DNA from: a virus
Virus record (IMG/VR): IMGVR_UViG_3300031565_000486
Coordinates: 1 to 20,331 of that record
DNA length: 20,331 bases
Strand: one strand, 5' to 3'
Positions 1 through 6,778 of the stretch are shown here, piece after piece; the first letter of the stretch is position 1, and the number at the start of each line of letters is the position of its first letter. The translations under genes and the position numbers were made by a program. The notes under the pieces were generated by a model, which ran no database searches, was not told the origin of the DNA, and saw only the letters and a program-made list of their open reading frames with translations.

Positions 1-47
1 GCATCGCTTTCATTTCCGCGAAATTATGCAAATAGGGGGGAATCCCG

Positions 48-521
48 TTGGGCAGATCGAAAACTCCAATAAACAAAAGAAAACTGAGGGGCAACCCGGG
101 CAAAAGAGATTTACCAGTAGAGACAGAAGTTGACTCCGCTCCTATGCGGTGCCCGATTGGATTGTCAAAGCCTGAGAAAAAATATTGGCATATCTGGGCT
201 CCCTCTCTTATTGCCGCTGGTAAACTTACGATTCTGACAGTGCCCTCTCTAGTTACCCTGATACAAATGAAAGTCCGGCTGGACGAAGTCAACCGATTTA
301 TCAGGGAGAATAACAATTCACTCTTACAGGAAAGCATATTTATCGATGGCTCGGGTGCACAGCATAGCACATTTAGGGAAAGCGCTTACTCGAAGCTGTC
401 AAGAGACCTAACTACAGCTGTCCACCGACTGCAAAAATCTTGGGGACTGACGGCAGACTCAGCTATTGGAGTTTTTAAACCGAGGCCTAAGAAATCAGCA
501 GAGGAACAATTTCTCGAATAA
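48..521 (+). CDS. terS: Terminase small subunit, P27 family (TerS)
   Basis: This is the DNA-recognition subunit of the packaging motor; with the large subunit it selects phage DNA and starts packaging into the procapsid. The N-terminus (MGRSKTPINKRKLRGNPGKR) is the hallmark of P27-type small terminases, followed by the expected helical region and a C-terminal 'RLQKSWGLTADS' segment close to the family's L..LGLTP-like end. At 157 aa it is a normal length. The start is TTG at 48: an in-frame TAG at 33-35 closes the frame upstream, no ATG or GTG lies between, the family's N-terminus begins exactly here, and a G-rich Shine-Dalgarno (AGGGGGG, 34-40) sits 7 nt upstream. Position directly before the packaging ATPase supports the call. 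It is separated from terL by a small unknown gene, whereas the two are usually adjacent. Confidence 0.9.
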   Translation: MGRSKTPINKRKLRGNPGKRDLPVETEVDSAPMRCPIGLSKPEKKYWHIWAPSLIAAGKLTILTVPSLVTLIQMKVRLDEVNRFIRENNNSLLQESIFIDGSGAQHSTFRESAYSKLSRDLTTAVHRLQKSWGLTADSAIGVFKPRPKKSAEEQFLE

Positions 522-537
522 GAAAAGGAGGGGTGAA

Positions 538-801
538 ATGGAAATTAAGGATTGTGCAGTATTTAGTTTAGAAAAAGAAGATAAGAAAGACGATGATTTG
601 CTTATTGCGGTTTTTCCAAATGAAGAGTCAGATGATGGTTTCGTTATAAGTCTTAAAGAACTTTGTCTTTTTGAAATTCGTTCTTCTAAAATTTTTGATG
701 GAACAATGGAAAAGGAAGACATCTTAGAATTAGAAGGCGTTTCAAGGAAACTCAAATTATTAGCAAAAATCATTGATGATGAAATCGAAAAAAAATTGTA
801 A
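538..801 (+). CDS. Small acidic protein of unknown function between terS and terL
   Basis: An 87-aa protein I do not recognise. It is rich in Asp, Glu and Lys, with many phenylalanines and leucines, has no signal peptide or membrane segment, and ends in a helical, probably coiled region (LELEGVSRKLKLLAKIIDDEI). The start at ATG 538 is set by a strong AAGGAGGGG ribosome site at 525-533; the frame is open further upstream (from 466) but that part only overlaps terS in another frame. The coding sequence is clearly more AT-rich than terS and the terL exteins, which suggests later acquisition. Its last 26 bases overlap the start of terL in another frame. It could be a small packaging accessory factor or an unrelated cargo gene; the sequence does not decide. 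Confidence 0.7.
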   Translation: MEIKDCAVFSLEKEDKKDDDLLIAVFPNEESDDGFVISLKELCLFEIRSSKIFDGTMEKEDILELEGVSRKLKLLAKIIDDEIEKKL

Positions 802-3800
802 GCCTAAACCTAAAAACGGCGTAACGCAAGAGGATATTGACCGGATAGAATCCATCGTCAAGGGATATATGGCTGATGTGAAGTCCGGTAAGGTGTTAGC
901 TTGCAGGTTCGTTAAGTTAGCAGTTGATCGCCAAGAGAGAGACTTAAAAGAGGGTCCAGCGCGAAGCCTGGAATTTAATAAATATATGGCAGCTCGGGCC
1001 GTTAAGTTCTTCTCATTCCTGAAATTGTGGAAGGGCAAGGAATACAAGGGAAAAGAATTTATCCTTGGGCCGCATCGTGCCTTTTTTACTTGGGTTTTGA
1101 TGGGGTGGTACCGCGCAGACGGGACTCGACGCTTTAGGATGGCCTATGATGAGGAAGCTAGGAAGGGTGCGAAAGCCGAATGGATTGAAAACGAGATCCC
1201 AACACCAGATGGATTCAAAAGAATGGCCGATATTCACCCCGGCGATTATGTTTTTGGTTCTTCTGGAAAGCCCATAATGGTGATCGATGAGACAGAGACC
1301 ATGAACGGCAAAGACTGCATGGCTGTTTCCTTTTCTACTGGGGAAAAGATAATCGTCTCAGAAAATCATTTATGGGAGGTAAACAGAAATATTGAGCCGG
1401 AAAATAATCACCGAACATGGACACAAGAGGAAGATGGATTAATAAGACGAAAATATCCAACGGGCGGGTTGAACGCGCTTCAAGGGAAATTGCCGCACAG
1501 AAGCCGTTATGCGATAGCAAAAAGGACAGAATCCCTTGGTATTAAAAAGAAAGATGGGTGCCATAACAGAAGTATTGCCAAACTTAATGTCCCAAGAGTT
1601 TTTTCAATGCCAGAACCGCCAAGAGTTCTTAGCACAAGGATCATCTCAGAGACTTTAAGATATGGATCAAGACAAGATCTTCGGTATTCAATAAATGTTG
1701 CACCTGCCATTATAACGGAATCAAAAGCATTGCCAATCCCCCCATATTTTCTTGGTGTATGGCTGGGCGATGGTGAGAGTAAATCATCAAGAATAACTAT
1801 CGGATATGAAGATCTTGCCATTATTGAAAGGATAAGAGAAGAGGGACTCCTGGTAGAAGAAAGGAAGTCAAGCAATGTTGGCAGTGGGTTGTTTTATGTT
1901 CATACCGGTGACAAGAAAGCAAATATTAGGGGAAGATTGAACGCAATAGGGGTACTCAGCAATAAACATATTCCCCGAATGTATTTTCGCGCTGAATATA
2001 ATCAGCGGATCACGTTGCTCAACGGACTTATGGATTCAGATGGTCATGCGGATAAGCGCGGTCATTGCTCTTTCACTAATTGCAATAAAACGTTAGCGCA
2101 TAATGTCATGGAATTGTTGGCTACGCTTGGGATTAAGGCAACAATAAATGCACGGATGGCTAAATTGTATGGTCGTTGCATCCGAGATGCTTATAAAGTT
2201 GATTTTGTTCCCGCAGCTGGGATACAGATTTTTAATCTCAAGCGGAAGCAAGACAAAATTAAAGCACGAACAAAAAAAACTCGATTTGATACTAGAATGA
2301 TAACGTCTGTTGAATGCGTTCCGTCTGTTCCGGTAAGGTGCATAACCGTTGATTCCCCAGATGGACTATATCTTACTGGCAAGAGCTTTATTCCAACTCA
2401 CAATAGCACTTATGCCGGGGGCCTTGGTTCATACTTTTTTGTCGCTGATGGGGAGCAAGGTGCGGAAATATATTGTGCTGCAGTAAAGCGAGAGCAGGCC
2501 CGTATAGTCTGGCAAAATATCAAAAATCTTCTCAAGACTTCTGGGTTTGCTGATAAAGTTACATTTCTGACACATAATCTATCAATTGAATCAACAAATT
2601 CAAAGTGTGAACCGCTTGCCAGCGATTCAAAAAGCCTTGATGGACTCGATACCCATTTCGCCAGCCTTGATGAACTCCATGCACATCCGACACGAGAAGT
2701 TTATGACCTTATAGTTGATTCTATCGGCGCTCGTTCACAACCCCTTATCCTGATTATCACCACCTCCGGCTTTAACCAGACCGGGATATGTTATGAGATG
2801 CGAGAATATCTAACGCAAATTCTGAAGAATACGATCCAGGATGATTCATTTTTCGGGATTATCTTTACCCTGGACACCAAAAAGGACTGGCCGGATCTCA
2901 AAGATAAGAAAGAGAAGCTCAGGAAAGGCCAGCAGAGAGAAGACGACTGGACAAATGAAGATGTTTGGGTAAAGGCGGCTCCCGGGCTCCTCGGCATAAC
3001 AGAAAGTGGAAAGCGATTCGGGATTGACGACAAAGGACAGCCGATACCGGGCTACATGACAAAACTAGAAGATATGAGAGATAAGTGCCGGATCGCAAAG
3101 CAGATGCCGAGTGCCCAGAATAACTTCTTGACTAAAAGATTGAACATTTGGTGTGTCATTGGTTCAACCTTGATTCTCATGGCTGACGGCTCACGAAAAA
3201 GGGCGGATGCGGTAAAGATTGGTGACTTGATTGTCAGTTTCGATGAGAAAACCCGAAAACTGAAGCGCTCGAAAATAACAGGGGTATATGACAATGGCGT
3301 TCATGATGTAGTAACAATAACGACCGTTCGGGGCCGGGAAATTACAACTACGTTAAATCATCCATTTTGGACAAGGACCGATAGATGGAGGCGAGAAAAA
3401 AGCGATTGGATTCTTGCCGGAAATCTTAAAATGGGTGACAAAATAGGAGTTGCTTTAAATTACCAAACTAAAGAGGGGGGAAGGCGTTTAAATAGAGAGA
3501 AAGCTCAATTTATTGGGATAATGGTTGGGGATGGTAGTTGCCATACAATGCCACGGCTTACGAATACCGATAGCGGAGTAATTGAATTTTGTTCTAAATT
3601 TGCCAAAAAGAATAAATGCACACTTGACCCTTTGCCAGATGGGTATCATTGGGATTTTCACCATGCGGATAAAGTGGCGAAGTCGCTTAAAATGAAACCT
3701 ATAAAAAGATTACTGAAGAAATATAGAGTATGGGGAAAAGATGATAGCACAAAGAGAGTACCCGATGCTATTTTTAAGGGAGGACGGCCTGCCTGGATAG

Positions 3801-4954
3801 GGTTTCTATCGGGCTATATTGATACGGATGGGCACATAGCGAAAACAGGAATTATAATCGCTAGTTGCAATAAAGAACTGCTCATGGATTGTCAAGACCT
3901 GATCGCACTTTTAGGGGCGCAATCCATCGTTAAGCAGATTCAGGGTGGAACTTATCACCTTGGAATCTTTGATAGTAAAAGCCTAAAGCTTATGGCCAAG
4001 TTGTTAACCCTTTCTCATACAAAGAAAAACCGAGAATTAGAAAAGTTTAGGGGGTTTATTCTCAGTTATGATTATGCCACCAATTTTGATGCGATCAAAA
4101 GTATCAAATATCCTGGCCAGACCGCGACTATAGGAATTGAGATTGAGGACACTCATACACATATCACAAACGGGTTGATTACTCATAATACCCAGCAAGA
4201 AAACAGGTGGTTAGATCTTGCCCTTTGGGATCAGAATAATATCCGGCCTGTAACCGAGGCAACCTGCGCCAGCCGTACTTGTTACGGTGGCATTGACCTT
4301 TCTGCCGTGTCCGACCTTACCGTCTGGGTAATGCTATTCCCGGATACTGAAGATAAAGACCTGCTTGACATCTTGATCCGGGTATGGTGCCCGGAGGCGC
4401 GGCTATTTGATACCAGAAACAAATACCGCGAGCAATACCAGGCATGGAAGAAACGGGGATACCTGATTACCACAGAAGGCGATGCTATGGATTACGATTT
4501 TATCCGAGCGCAGATCGCTGGATCCACCGATAAGGATGGAAAATATGTGCCGGGAGATAAAGACCGATTTGACATACAGAGCATTTCCGTTGACCGCGGC
4601 TTTCAAGGGTATGAGTTTTCGCAAAAGCTAGATCAGGAGCTTGGTGGTGATGAGAAGAACCCGAAGGTTATCGCTTGTGGTATGGGATGGGTCTCAATGA
4701 ATGGCCCGTGCCAGGAGGTTGAAAGGCTATTGCTATTGAAGAAGTTAAACCATGGCGGCAACCCTATCCTCCGGTGGATGGCCGATAACGTAGCAGTAAA
4801 AATCAATCCCACTGGTGGCGGGAAGTCACCGAATAAAGCTACCAGCCAGGGCAAGATAGATGGAATCATCGGGATCCTGCTCGGGCTGGATAGGAAGCTG
4901 AGGATAAGAGAAGAGACCGGCAACATCTATGACCAATATAACCTTGTAAGGTAA
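776..4954 (+). CDS. terL: Terminase large subunit (Terminase_1/HK97 type) precursor with two inteins
   Basis: This is the packaging motor ATPase and headful/cos nuclease, made as a 1392-aa precursor. Removing the two inteins (residues 134-543 and 793-1138) leaves a 636-aa protein typical of Terminase_1. The rejoined P-loop reads EEARKGAK/STYAGGLG; Walker B is FASLDELHAH with Asp-Glu near nt 2669; ITTSGFNQTG follows as the coupling motif. The nuclease half starts after NFLTKRLNIW/TQQENRWLDL and has the acidic motif YGGIDLSAVSDLT, SVDRGFQGYEF and a C-terminal KIDGIIGILLGL. TTG at 773 is followed by ATG at 776 and 779; I take 776, but the ribosome site is weak (AGGAA, more than 20 nt upstream) and translation may be coupled to the overlapping upstream gene. 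Without both splicing reactions neither the ATP site nor the ATPase-nuclease linker would be intact, so packaging should depend on splicing. Confidence 0.95.
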   Translation: MMKSKKNCKPKPKNGVTQEDIDRIESIVKGYMADVKSGKVLACRFVKLAVDRQERDLKEGPARSLEFNKYMAARAVKFFSFLKLWKGKEYKGKEFILGPHRAFFTWVLMGWYRADGTRRFRMAYDEEARKGAKAEWIENEIPTPDGFKRMADIHPGDYVFGSSGKPIMVIDETETMNGKDCMAVSFSTGEKIIVSENHLWEVNRNIEPENNHRTWTQEEDGLIRRKYPTGGLNALQGKLPHRSRYAIAKRTESLGIKKKDGCHNRSIAKLNVPRVFSMPEPPRVLSTRIISETLRYGSRQDLRYSINVAPAIITESKALPIPPYFLGVWLGDGESKSSRITIGYEDLAIIERIREEGLLVEERKSSNVGSGLFYVHTGDKKANIRGRLNAIGVLSNKHIPRMYFRAEYNQRITLLNGLMDSDGHADKRGHCSFTNCNKTLAHNVMELLATLGIKATINARMAKLYGRCIRDAYKVDFVPAAGIQIFNLKRKQDKIKARTKKTRFDTRMITSVECVPSVPVRCITVDSPDGLYLTGKSFIPTHNSTYAGGLGSYFFVADGEQGAEIYCAAVKREQARIVWQNIKNLLKTSGFADKVTFLTHNLSIESTNSKCEPLASDSKSLDGLDTHFASLDELHAHPTREVYDLIVDSIGARSQPLILIITTSGFNQTGICYEMREYLTQILKNTIQDDSFFGIIFTLDTKKDWPDLKDKKEKLRKGQQREDDWTNEDVWVKAAPGLLGITESGKRFGIDDKGQPIPGYMTKLEDMRDKCRIAKQMPSAQNNFLTKRLNIWCVIGSTLILMADGSRKRADAVKIGDLIVSFDEKTRKLKRSKITGVYDNGVHDVVTITTVRGREITTTLNHPFWTRTDRWRREKSDWILAGNLKMGDKIGVALNYQTKEGGRRLNREKAQFIGIMVGDGSCHTMPRLTNTDSGVIEFCSKFAKKNKCTLDPLPDGYHWDFHHADKVAKSLKMKPIKRLLKKYRVWGKDDSTKRVPDAIFKGGRPAWIGFLSGYIDTDGHIAKTGIIIASCNKELLMDCQDLIALLGAQSIVKQIQGGTYHLGIFDSKSLKLMAKLLTLSHTKKNRELEKFRGFILSYDYATNFDAIKSIKYPGQTATIGIEIEDTHTHITNGLITHNTQQENRWLDLALWDQNNIRPVTEATCASRTCYGGIDLSAVSDLTVWVMLFPDTEDKDLLDILIRVWCPEARLFDTRNKYREQYQAWKKRGYLITTEGDAMDYDFIRAQIAGSTDKDGKYVPGDKDRFDIQSISVDRGFQGYEFSQKLDQELGGDEKNPKVIACGMGWVSMNGPCQEVERLLLLKKLNHGGNPILRWMADNVAVKINPTGGGKSPNKATSQGKIDGIIGILLGLDRKLRIREETGNIYDQYNLVR
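1175..2404 (+). mobile_element. Intein 1 in the terL P-loop: class 3 intein with SANT-like insert and LAGLIDADG endonuclease
   Basis: A 410-aa protein-splicing element between Lys and Ser of the Walker A motif (ARKGAK/ST). It begins AEWIENEIPTPDGF, so residue 1 is Ala, not Cys or Ser. It has the class 3 'WCT' set: Trp67 in block B (SENHLWEV), Cys389 in block F (VRCITVDS) and Thr408 in block G, followed by His409-Asn410, with Ser as +1. In class 3 inteins the block F Cys does the first attack, so the missing Cys1 does not mean it is dead. Between block B and the nuclease, nt about 1412-1549 encode a Myb/SANT-like DNA-binding segment (WTQEEDGLIRRKYPTGG, then LPHRSRYAIAKR). The homing nuclease has both LAGLIDADG helices with acidic residues kept: FLGVWLGDGE and LLNGLMDSDGH. 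The block is somewhat AT-richer than the exteins, as expected for a mobile insert. Confidence 0.93.
3152..4189 (+). mobile_element. Intein 2 at the terL ATPase/nuclease boundary: class 1 intein with LAGLIDADG endonuclease
   Basis: A 346-aa element between Trp792 and Thr1139 of the precursor (RLNIW/TQQENRW). It follows class 1 rules: Cys1 in block A (CVIGSTLILMADG), a block B TxxH in TTTLNHPFW with His70, block F IGIEIEDTHTHI, and a C-terminal Thr344-His345-Asn346 followed by Thr +1. The central homing endonuclease has two intact LAGLIDADG motifs, FIGIMVGDGS and FLSGYIDTDGH, so nuclease activity is plausible. The two inteins share only general family features and use different chemistry, so they look like independent invasions, not a duplication. 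Exact ends follow from reconstructing the conserved terminase junctions. Confidence 0.95.
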
Positions 4955-4957
4955 ATA

Positions 4958-5143
4958 ATGACCAGCCTACCCAATAAACCACTTTTACGAGTCGATGAAG
5001 TCGCGAGGTATTTTTCTGTCTCTAAAAGAACTATCTATCGTTGGATTGAGAACAAAAAACTAGATAGCCGGAAGATTTCTCGAAACGTCATCAGAATAAC
5101 CCACGAATCAATCGAAACCTGCCATTTTCAAAAACAAGCCTAA
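4958..5143 (+). CDS. Excisionase-like helix-turn-helix DNA-binding protein
   Basis: A 61-aa protein that is almost entirely one HTH_17/excisionase-type (MerR-like) domain: LLRVDEVARYFSVSKRTIYR is the helix-turn-helix, followed by WIENKKLDSRKI and an ISRNVIRITHESIE wing and helix. The ATG at 4958 lies 3 nt after the terL stop. No recombinase is encoded nearby, so a regulatory role is more likely than excision. Directly downstream lie 10-bp direct repeats (5158-5193) abutting a candidate promoter (5197-5224), which makes this protein the obvious candidate to bind them. That link is inference; the fold assignment is firm. Confidence 0.85.
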   Translation: MTSLPNKPLLRVDEVARYFSVSKRTIYRWIENKKLDSRKISRNVIRITHESIETCHFQKQA

Positions 5144-5157
5144 AAAAAACTGTGACG

Positions 5158-5193
5158 CCAGTAGACACCAGTGTACTCCAGTGTACTCCAGTG
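5158..5193 (+). repeat. 10-bp direct repeats (CCAGTGTACT), about 3.6 copies, upstream of a promoter
   Basis: The units are CCAGTAGACA, CCAGTGTACT, CCAGTGTACT and a final partial CCAGTG. The CCAGT core therefore recurs every 10 bp, close to one DNA turn, so a protein bound to each unit would line up on one face of the helix. The array ends 3 bp before the -35 element of the candidate promoter and starts 14 bp after the HTH gene. It lies outside any gene. A regulator-binding (operator or activator) array is the best reading; there are no spacers, so it is not a CRISPR. Confidence 0.75.
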
Positions 5194-5196
5194 CCC

Positions 5197-5224
5197 TTGA
5201 CTATCTTTTTTTTCTCTTCATAAT
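5197..5224 (+). promoter_or_regulatory. Candidate sigma70-type promoter for the portal-capsid operon
   Basis: TTGACT at 5197-5202 and CATAAT at 5219-5224 are separated by 16 bp; each differs from consensus at one position. Transcription would start near 5231, about 50 nt before the small membrane protein gene and ahead of portal, protease and capsid genes. The -35 element directly follows the 10-bp repeats, an activator-like arrangement. Seen from sequence only. Confidence 0.6.
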
Positions 5225-5282
5225 TATAGCTACATAGTTTTGAACTTACATCATACAACTGATATGAAGGGTTACTGTATGA

Positions 5283-5453
5283 ATGAGTAAACTCTCAGGT
5301 TCAATTAAATCTATTCTAGGGGTGCGGGAAGTTTTAATGATTATAGGCCTTGGCTTAGTTGCCTATGGCTTATATCTCTTTGTGCCATGGGTATCATACT
5401 CTGTGACCGGCTGCTTTTTGATGGCAGGCGGTTTTTTTTTAAGGGATGAGTGA
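5283..5453 (+). CDS. Small two-helix membrane protein upstream of the portal gene
   Basis: A 56-aa protein with a short basic N-terminus (MSKLSGSIKSILGVREV) and two adjoining hydrophobic stretches (LMIIGLGLVAYGLYLFVPW and VTGCFLMAGGFFL), ending in RDE. ATG 5283 is preceded by AAGGG about 11-12 nt upstream. Its stop (5451-5453) overlaps the portal ATG (5453) by one base, so it is probably translationally coupled to the portal gene. Small hydrophobic genes at this site are common in phages, but I cannot assign a function; a holin-like role is possible but unsupported. A terminator-like hairpin lies inside its 3' end, so its translation may affect transcription into the portal gene. Confidence 0.75.
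   Translation: MSKLSGSIKSILGVREVLMIIGLGLVAYGLYLFVPWVSYSVTGCFLMAGGFFLRDE
5407..5440 (+). terminator. Terminator-like hairpin plus T9 inside the end of the small membrane protein gene
   Basis: CCGGCTGC (5407-5414) pairs with GCAGGCGG (5424-5431) over 7 of 8 positions (one G-G mismatch), with a 9-nt loop, and is followed at once by nine T (5432-5440). This is the layout of an intrinsic terminator, yet it lies within a coding frame and upstream of the portal gene. It may limit readthrough from terL or act as a translation-sensitive attenuator. It could also be just the coding of a Gly-Gly-Phe-Phe stretch. Confidence 0.5.
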
Positions 5454-6733
5454 TGGGCTTTTTGCGCGGACTACGGCCAAAAGCCATGGACAGCGACGAA
5501 CTCGCCAGACTTATCGGCTCGGTTTATGGCGGTGGATCCACCTCGACAGGGATTTCCGTTAATACCGATTCGGCGATGAGAGCGATAAGCGTCCATACCT
5601 GCGTGAAGGCGAAGTCGAACGGTATCAGGATGATGCCTTGTCATCTTATGCAGAAGATGGAGACCGGCATTGATGGTATTCAAAACGTAAGGCAGGCAAC
5701 GGAGCATAATGTTTACCGCTTGCTACATGACCAGCCAAACAGTTGGATGACGCCCGCCGAATTTTGGGGGATGGCATCGGCTTGCTTGGATCTCCGGGGT
5801 AATTTCTTCGCATTTAAAAGCGGTTTACCCAATCGCTCAGTGAGAGAACTTATCCCCCTGGCCATCGGATCAGTAGAGGAAGTTATCCAGACCCCTGATT
5901 ATGGTCTATTTTACAAAGTCAGGCGACCAACCGCTGATAGTGGAACCATTGACATCATTCCCGGTAACCGGATTATGCATATACGTGGACTTACTTTAGA
6001 TGGTTTTATGGGTTTGAATCCTATCGCTTATGCTAGGGAGAGCATTGGCTTAGAGCTAGCTACCGAGAAGCACGGCGCAAAGCTATTCGGCCATGGGACT
6101 ATGATCGGCGGGGTTTTAACTATGCCGCACGGTCAATTCTTCAAAGATCGTGATCAAGCAAAGAAATTTCTGGATGATTTTAACGATACTTATTCCTCAG
6201 TCGAAAATGCTCATCGAACTGCCCTCCTCGAAAACGGAGTGACTTGGGCAAAGATGGCAATGACTTCGGTTGATAGCCAATTTCTTGAAGCTCGCCGTTT
6301 TCAGCATCGGCAGATAGTTGACCTCTTTTTTAGCATCCCCTTATCGATCATGACTTCAGAAGACAAGACGGCGACATTTGCCAGCTCTGAGCAATTCAGC
6401 ATCGCGTATGTGATCTATGCTCTTATGCCTTATATCGTCAATATTGAGCAGGCGATTTATAGGGATTTGCTGACAGAAGAGGAAAAAGAAACGAAAAGCT
6501 ATTATGCGAAATTTGAAGCGCGAGCACTTCTCCGAGGATCATTCAAGGAACAGATGGATAGCTTCTCTATCGCAATTGATAAAGAGATTTTCAATCCAAA
6601 TGAAGTACGGGCGCTCCTTGAATATAACCCATATCTTGGCGGGCAGATCTATCGCACTAGGACTAGCACAACCAAAGATACCGGGAAAGAGGCTAATGGG
6701 CGACCGAAAATCGTGCCAAAGGCGGAAGGATAG
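5453..6733 (+). CDS. Portal protein (HK97-type, phage_portal family)
   Basis: The 426-aa dodecameric portal forms the single capsid vertex through which DNA is packaged and to which neck and tail attach. Family marks are the N-terminal GISVNTDSAMRAISVHTCVK block, LMQKMETG then HNVYRLLHDQPNSWMT, a WGMASACLDLRGNFFAF segment, IMHIRGLTLDGFMGLNPI (the loop where HK97-type portals read i.Hi....dg..G.SPi), and the late SIPLSIMTSEDKTATFASSEQF region. Length fits the family. I place the start at ATG 5453, not GTG 5450, because the TGATG overlap with the preceding gene gives coupling and AAGGGATG is 7-12 nt upstream. The Lys/Glu-rich C-terminus is normal. The gene lies immediately before the prohead protease, the classic order. 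Confidence 0.95.
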   Translation: MGFLRGLRPKAMDSDELARLIGSVYGGGSTSTGISVNTDSAMRAISVHTCVKAKSNGIRMMPCHLMQKMETGIDGIQNVRQATEHNVYRLLHDQPNSWMTPAEFWGMASACLDLRGNFFAFKSGLPNRSVRELIPLAIGSVEEVIQTPDYGLFYKVRRPTADSGTIDIIPGNRIMHIRGLTLDGFMGLNPIAYARESIGLELATEKHGAKLFGHGTMIGGVLTMPHGQFFKDRDQAKKFLDDFNDTYSSVENAHRTALLENGVTWAKMAMTSVDSQFLEARRFQHRQIVDLFFSIPLSIMTSEDKTATFASSEQFSIAYVIYALMPYIVNIEQAIYRDLLTEEEKETKSYYAKFEARALLRGSFKEQMDSFSIAIDKEIFNPNEVRALLEYNPYLGGQIYRTRTSTTKDTGKEANGRPKIVPKAEG

Positions 6734-6778
6734 AACAGCCCTTTCAACCGGCACTTGCTATTTGAGGAGGTAATAAAA

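Noticed and set aside
466-537. Longer N-terminus for the small acidic gene
   Set aside because: This part only overlaps terS in another frame, whereas ATG 538 has a near-perfect ribosome site at the right distance.
1175-2404. Intein 1 as a dead or decayed intein because Cys1/Ser1 is missing
   Set aside because: The Trp-Cys-Thr set, terminal His-Asn and Ser +1 fit functional class 3 inteins.
4958-5143. True excisionase of an integration module
   Set aside because: No integrase or attachment-site-like repeats are present in the window; a transcriptional role fits the adjacent repeats and promoter better.
5158-5193. CRISPR-like repeat array
   Set aside because: The 10-bp units are contiguous with no spacers and too short; an operator-type direct repeat fits better.
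5424-5460. Programmed -1 frameshift at the T9 run joining the small membrane protein to the portal
   Set aside because: A -1 shift enters the portal frame but meets TGA at 5447-5449 before the portal start, so no fusion could be made.
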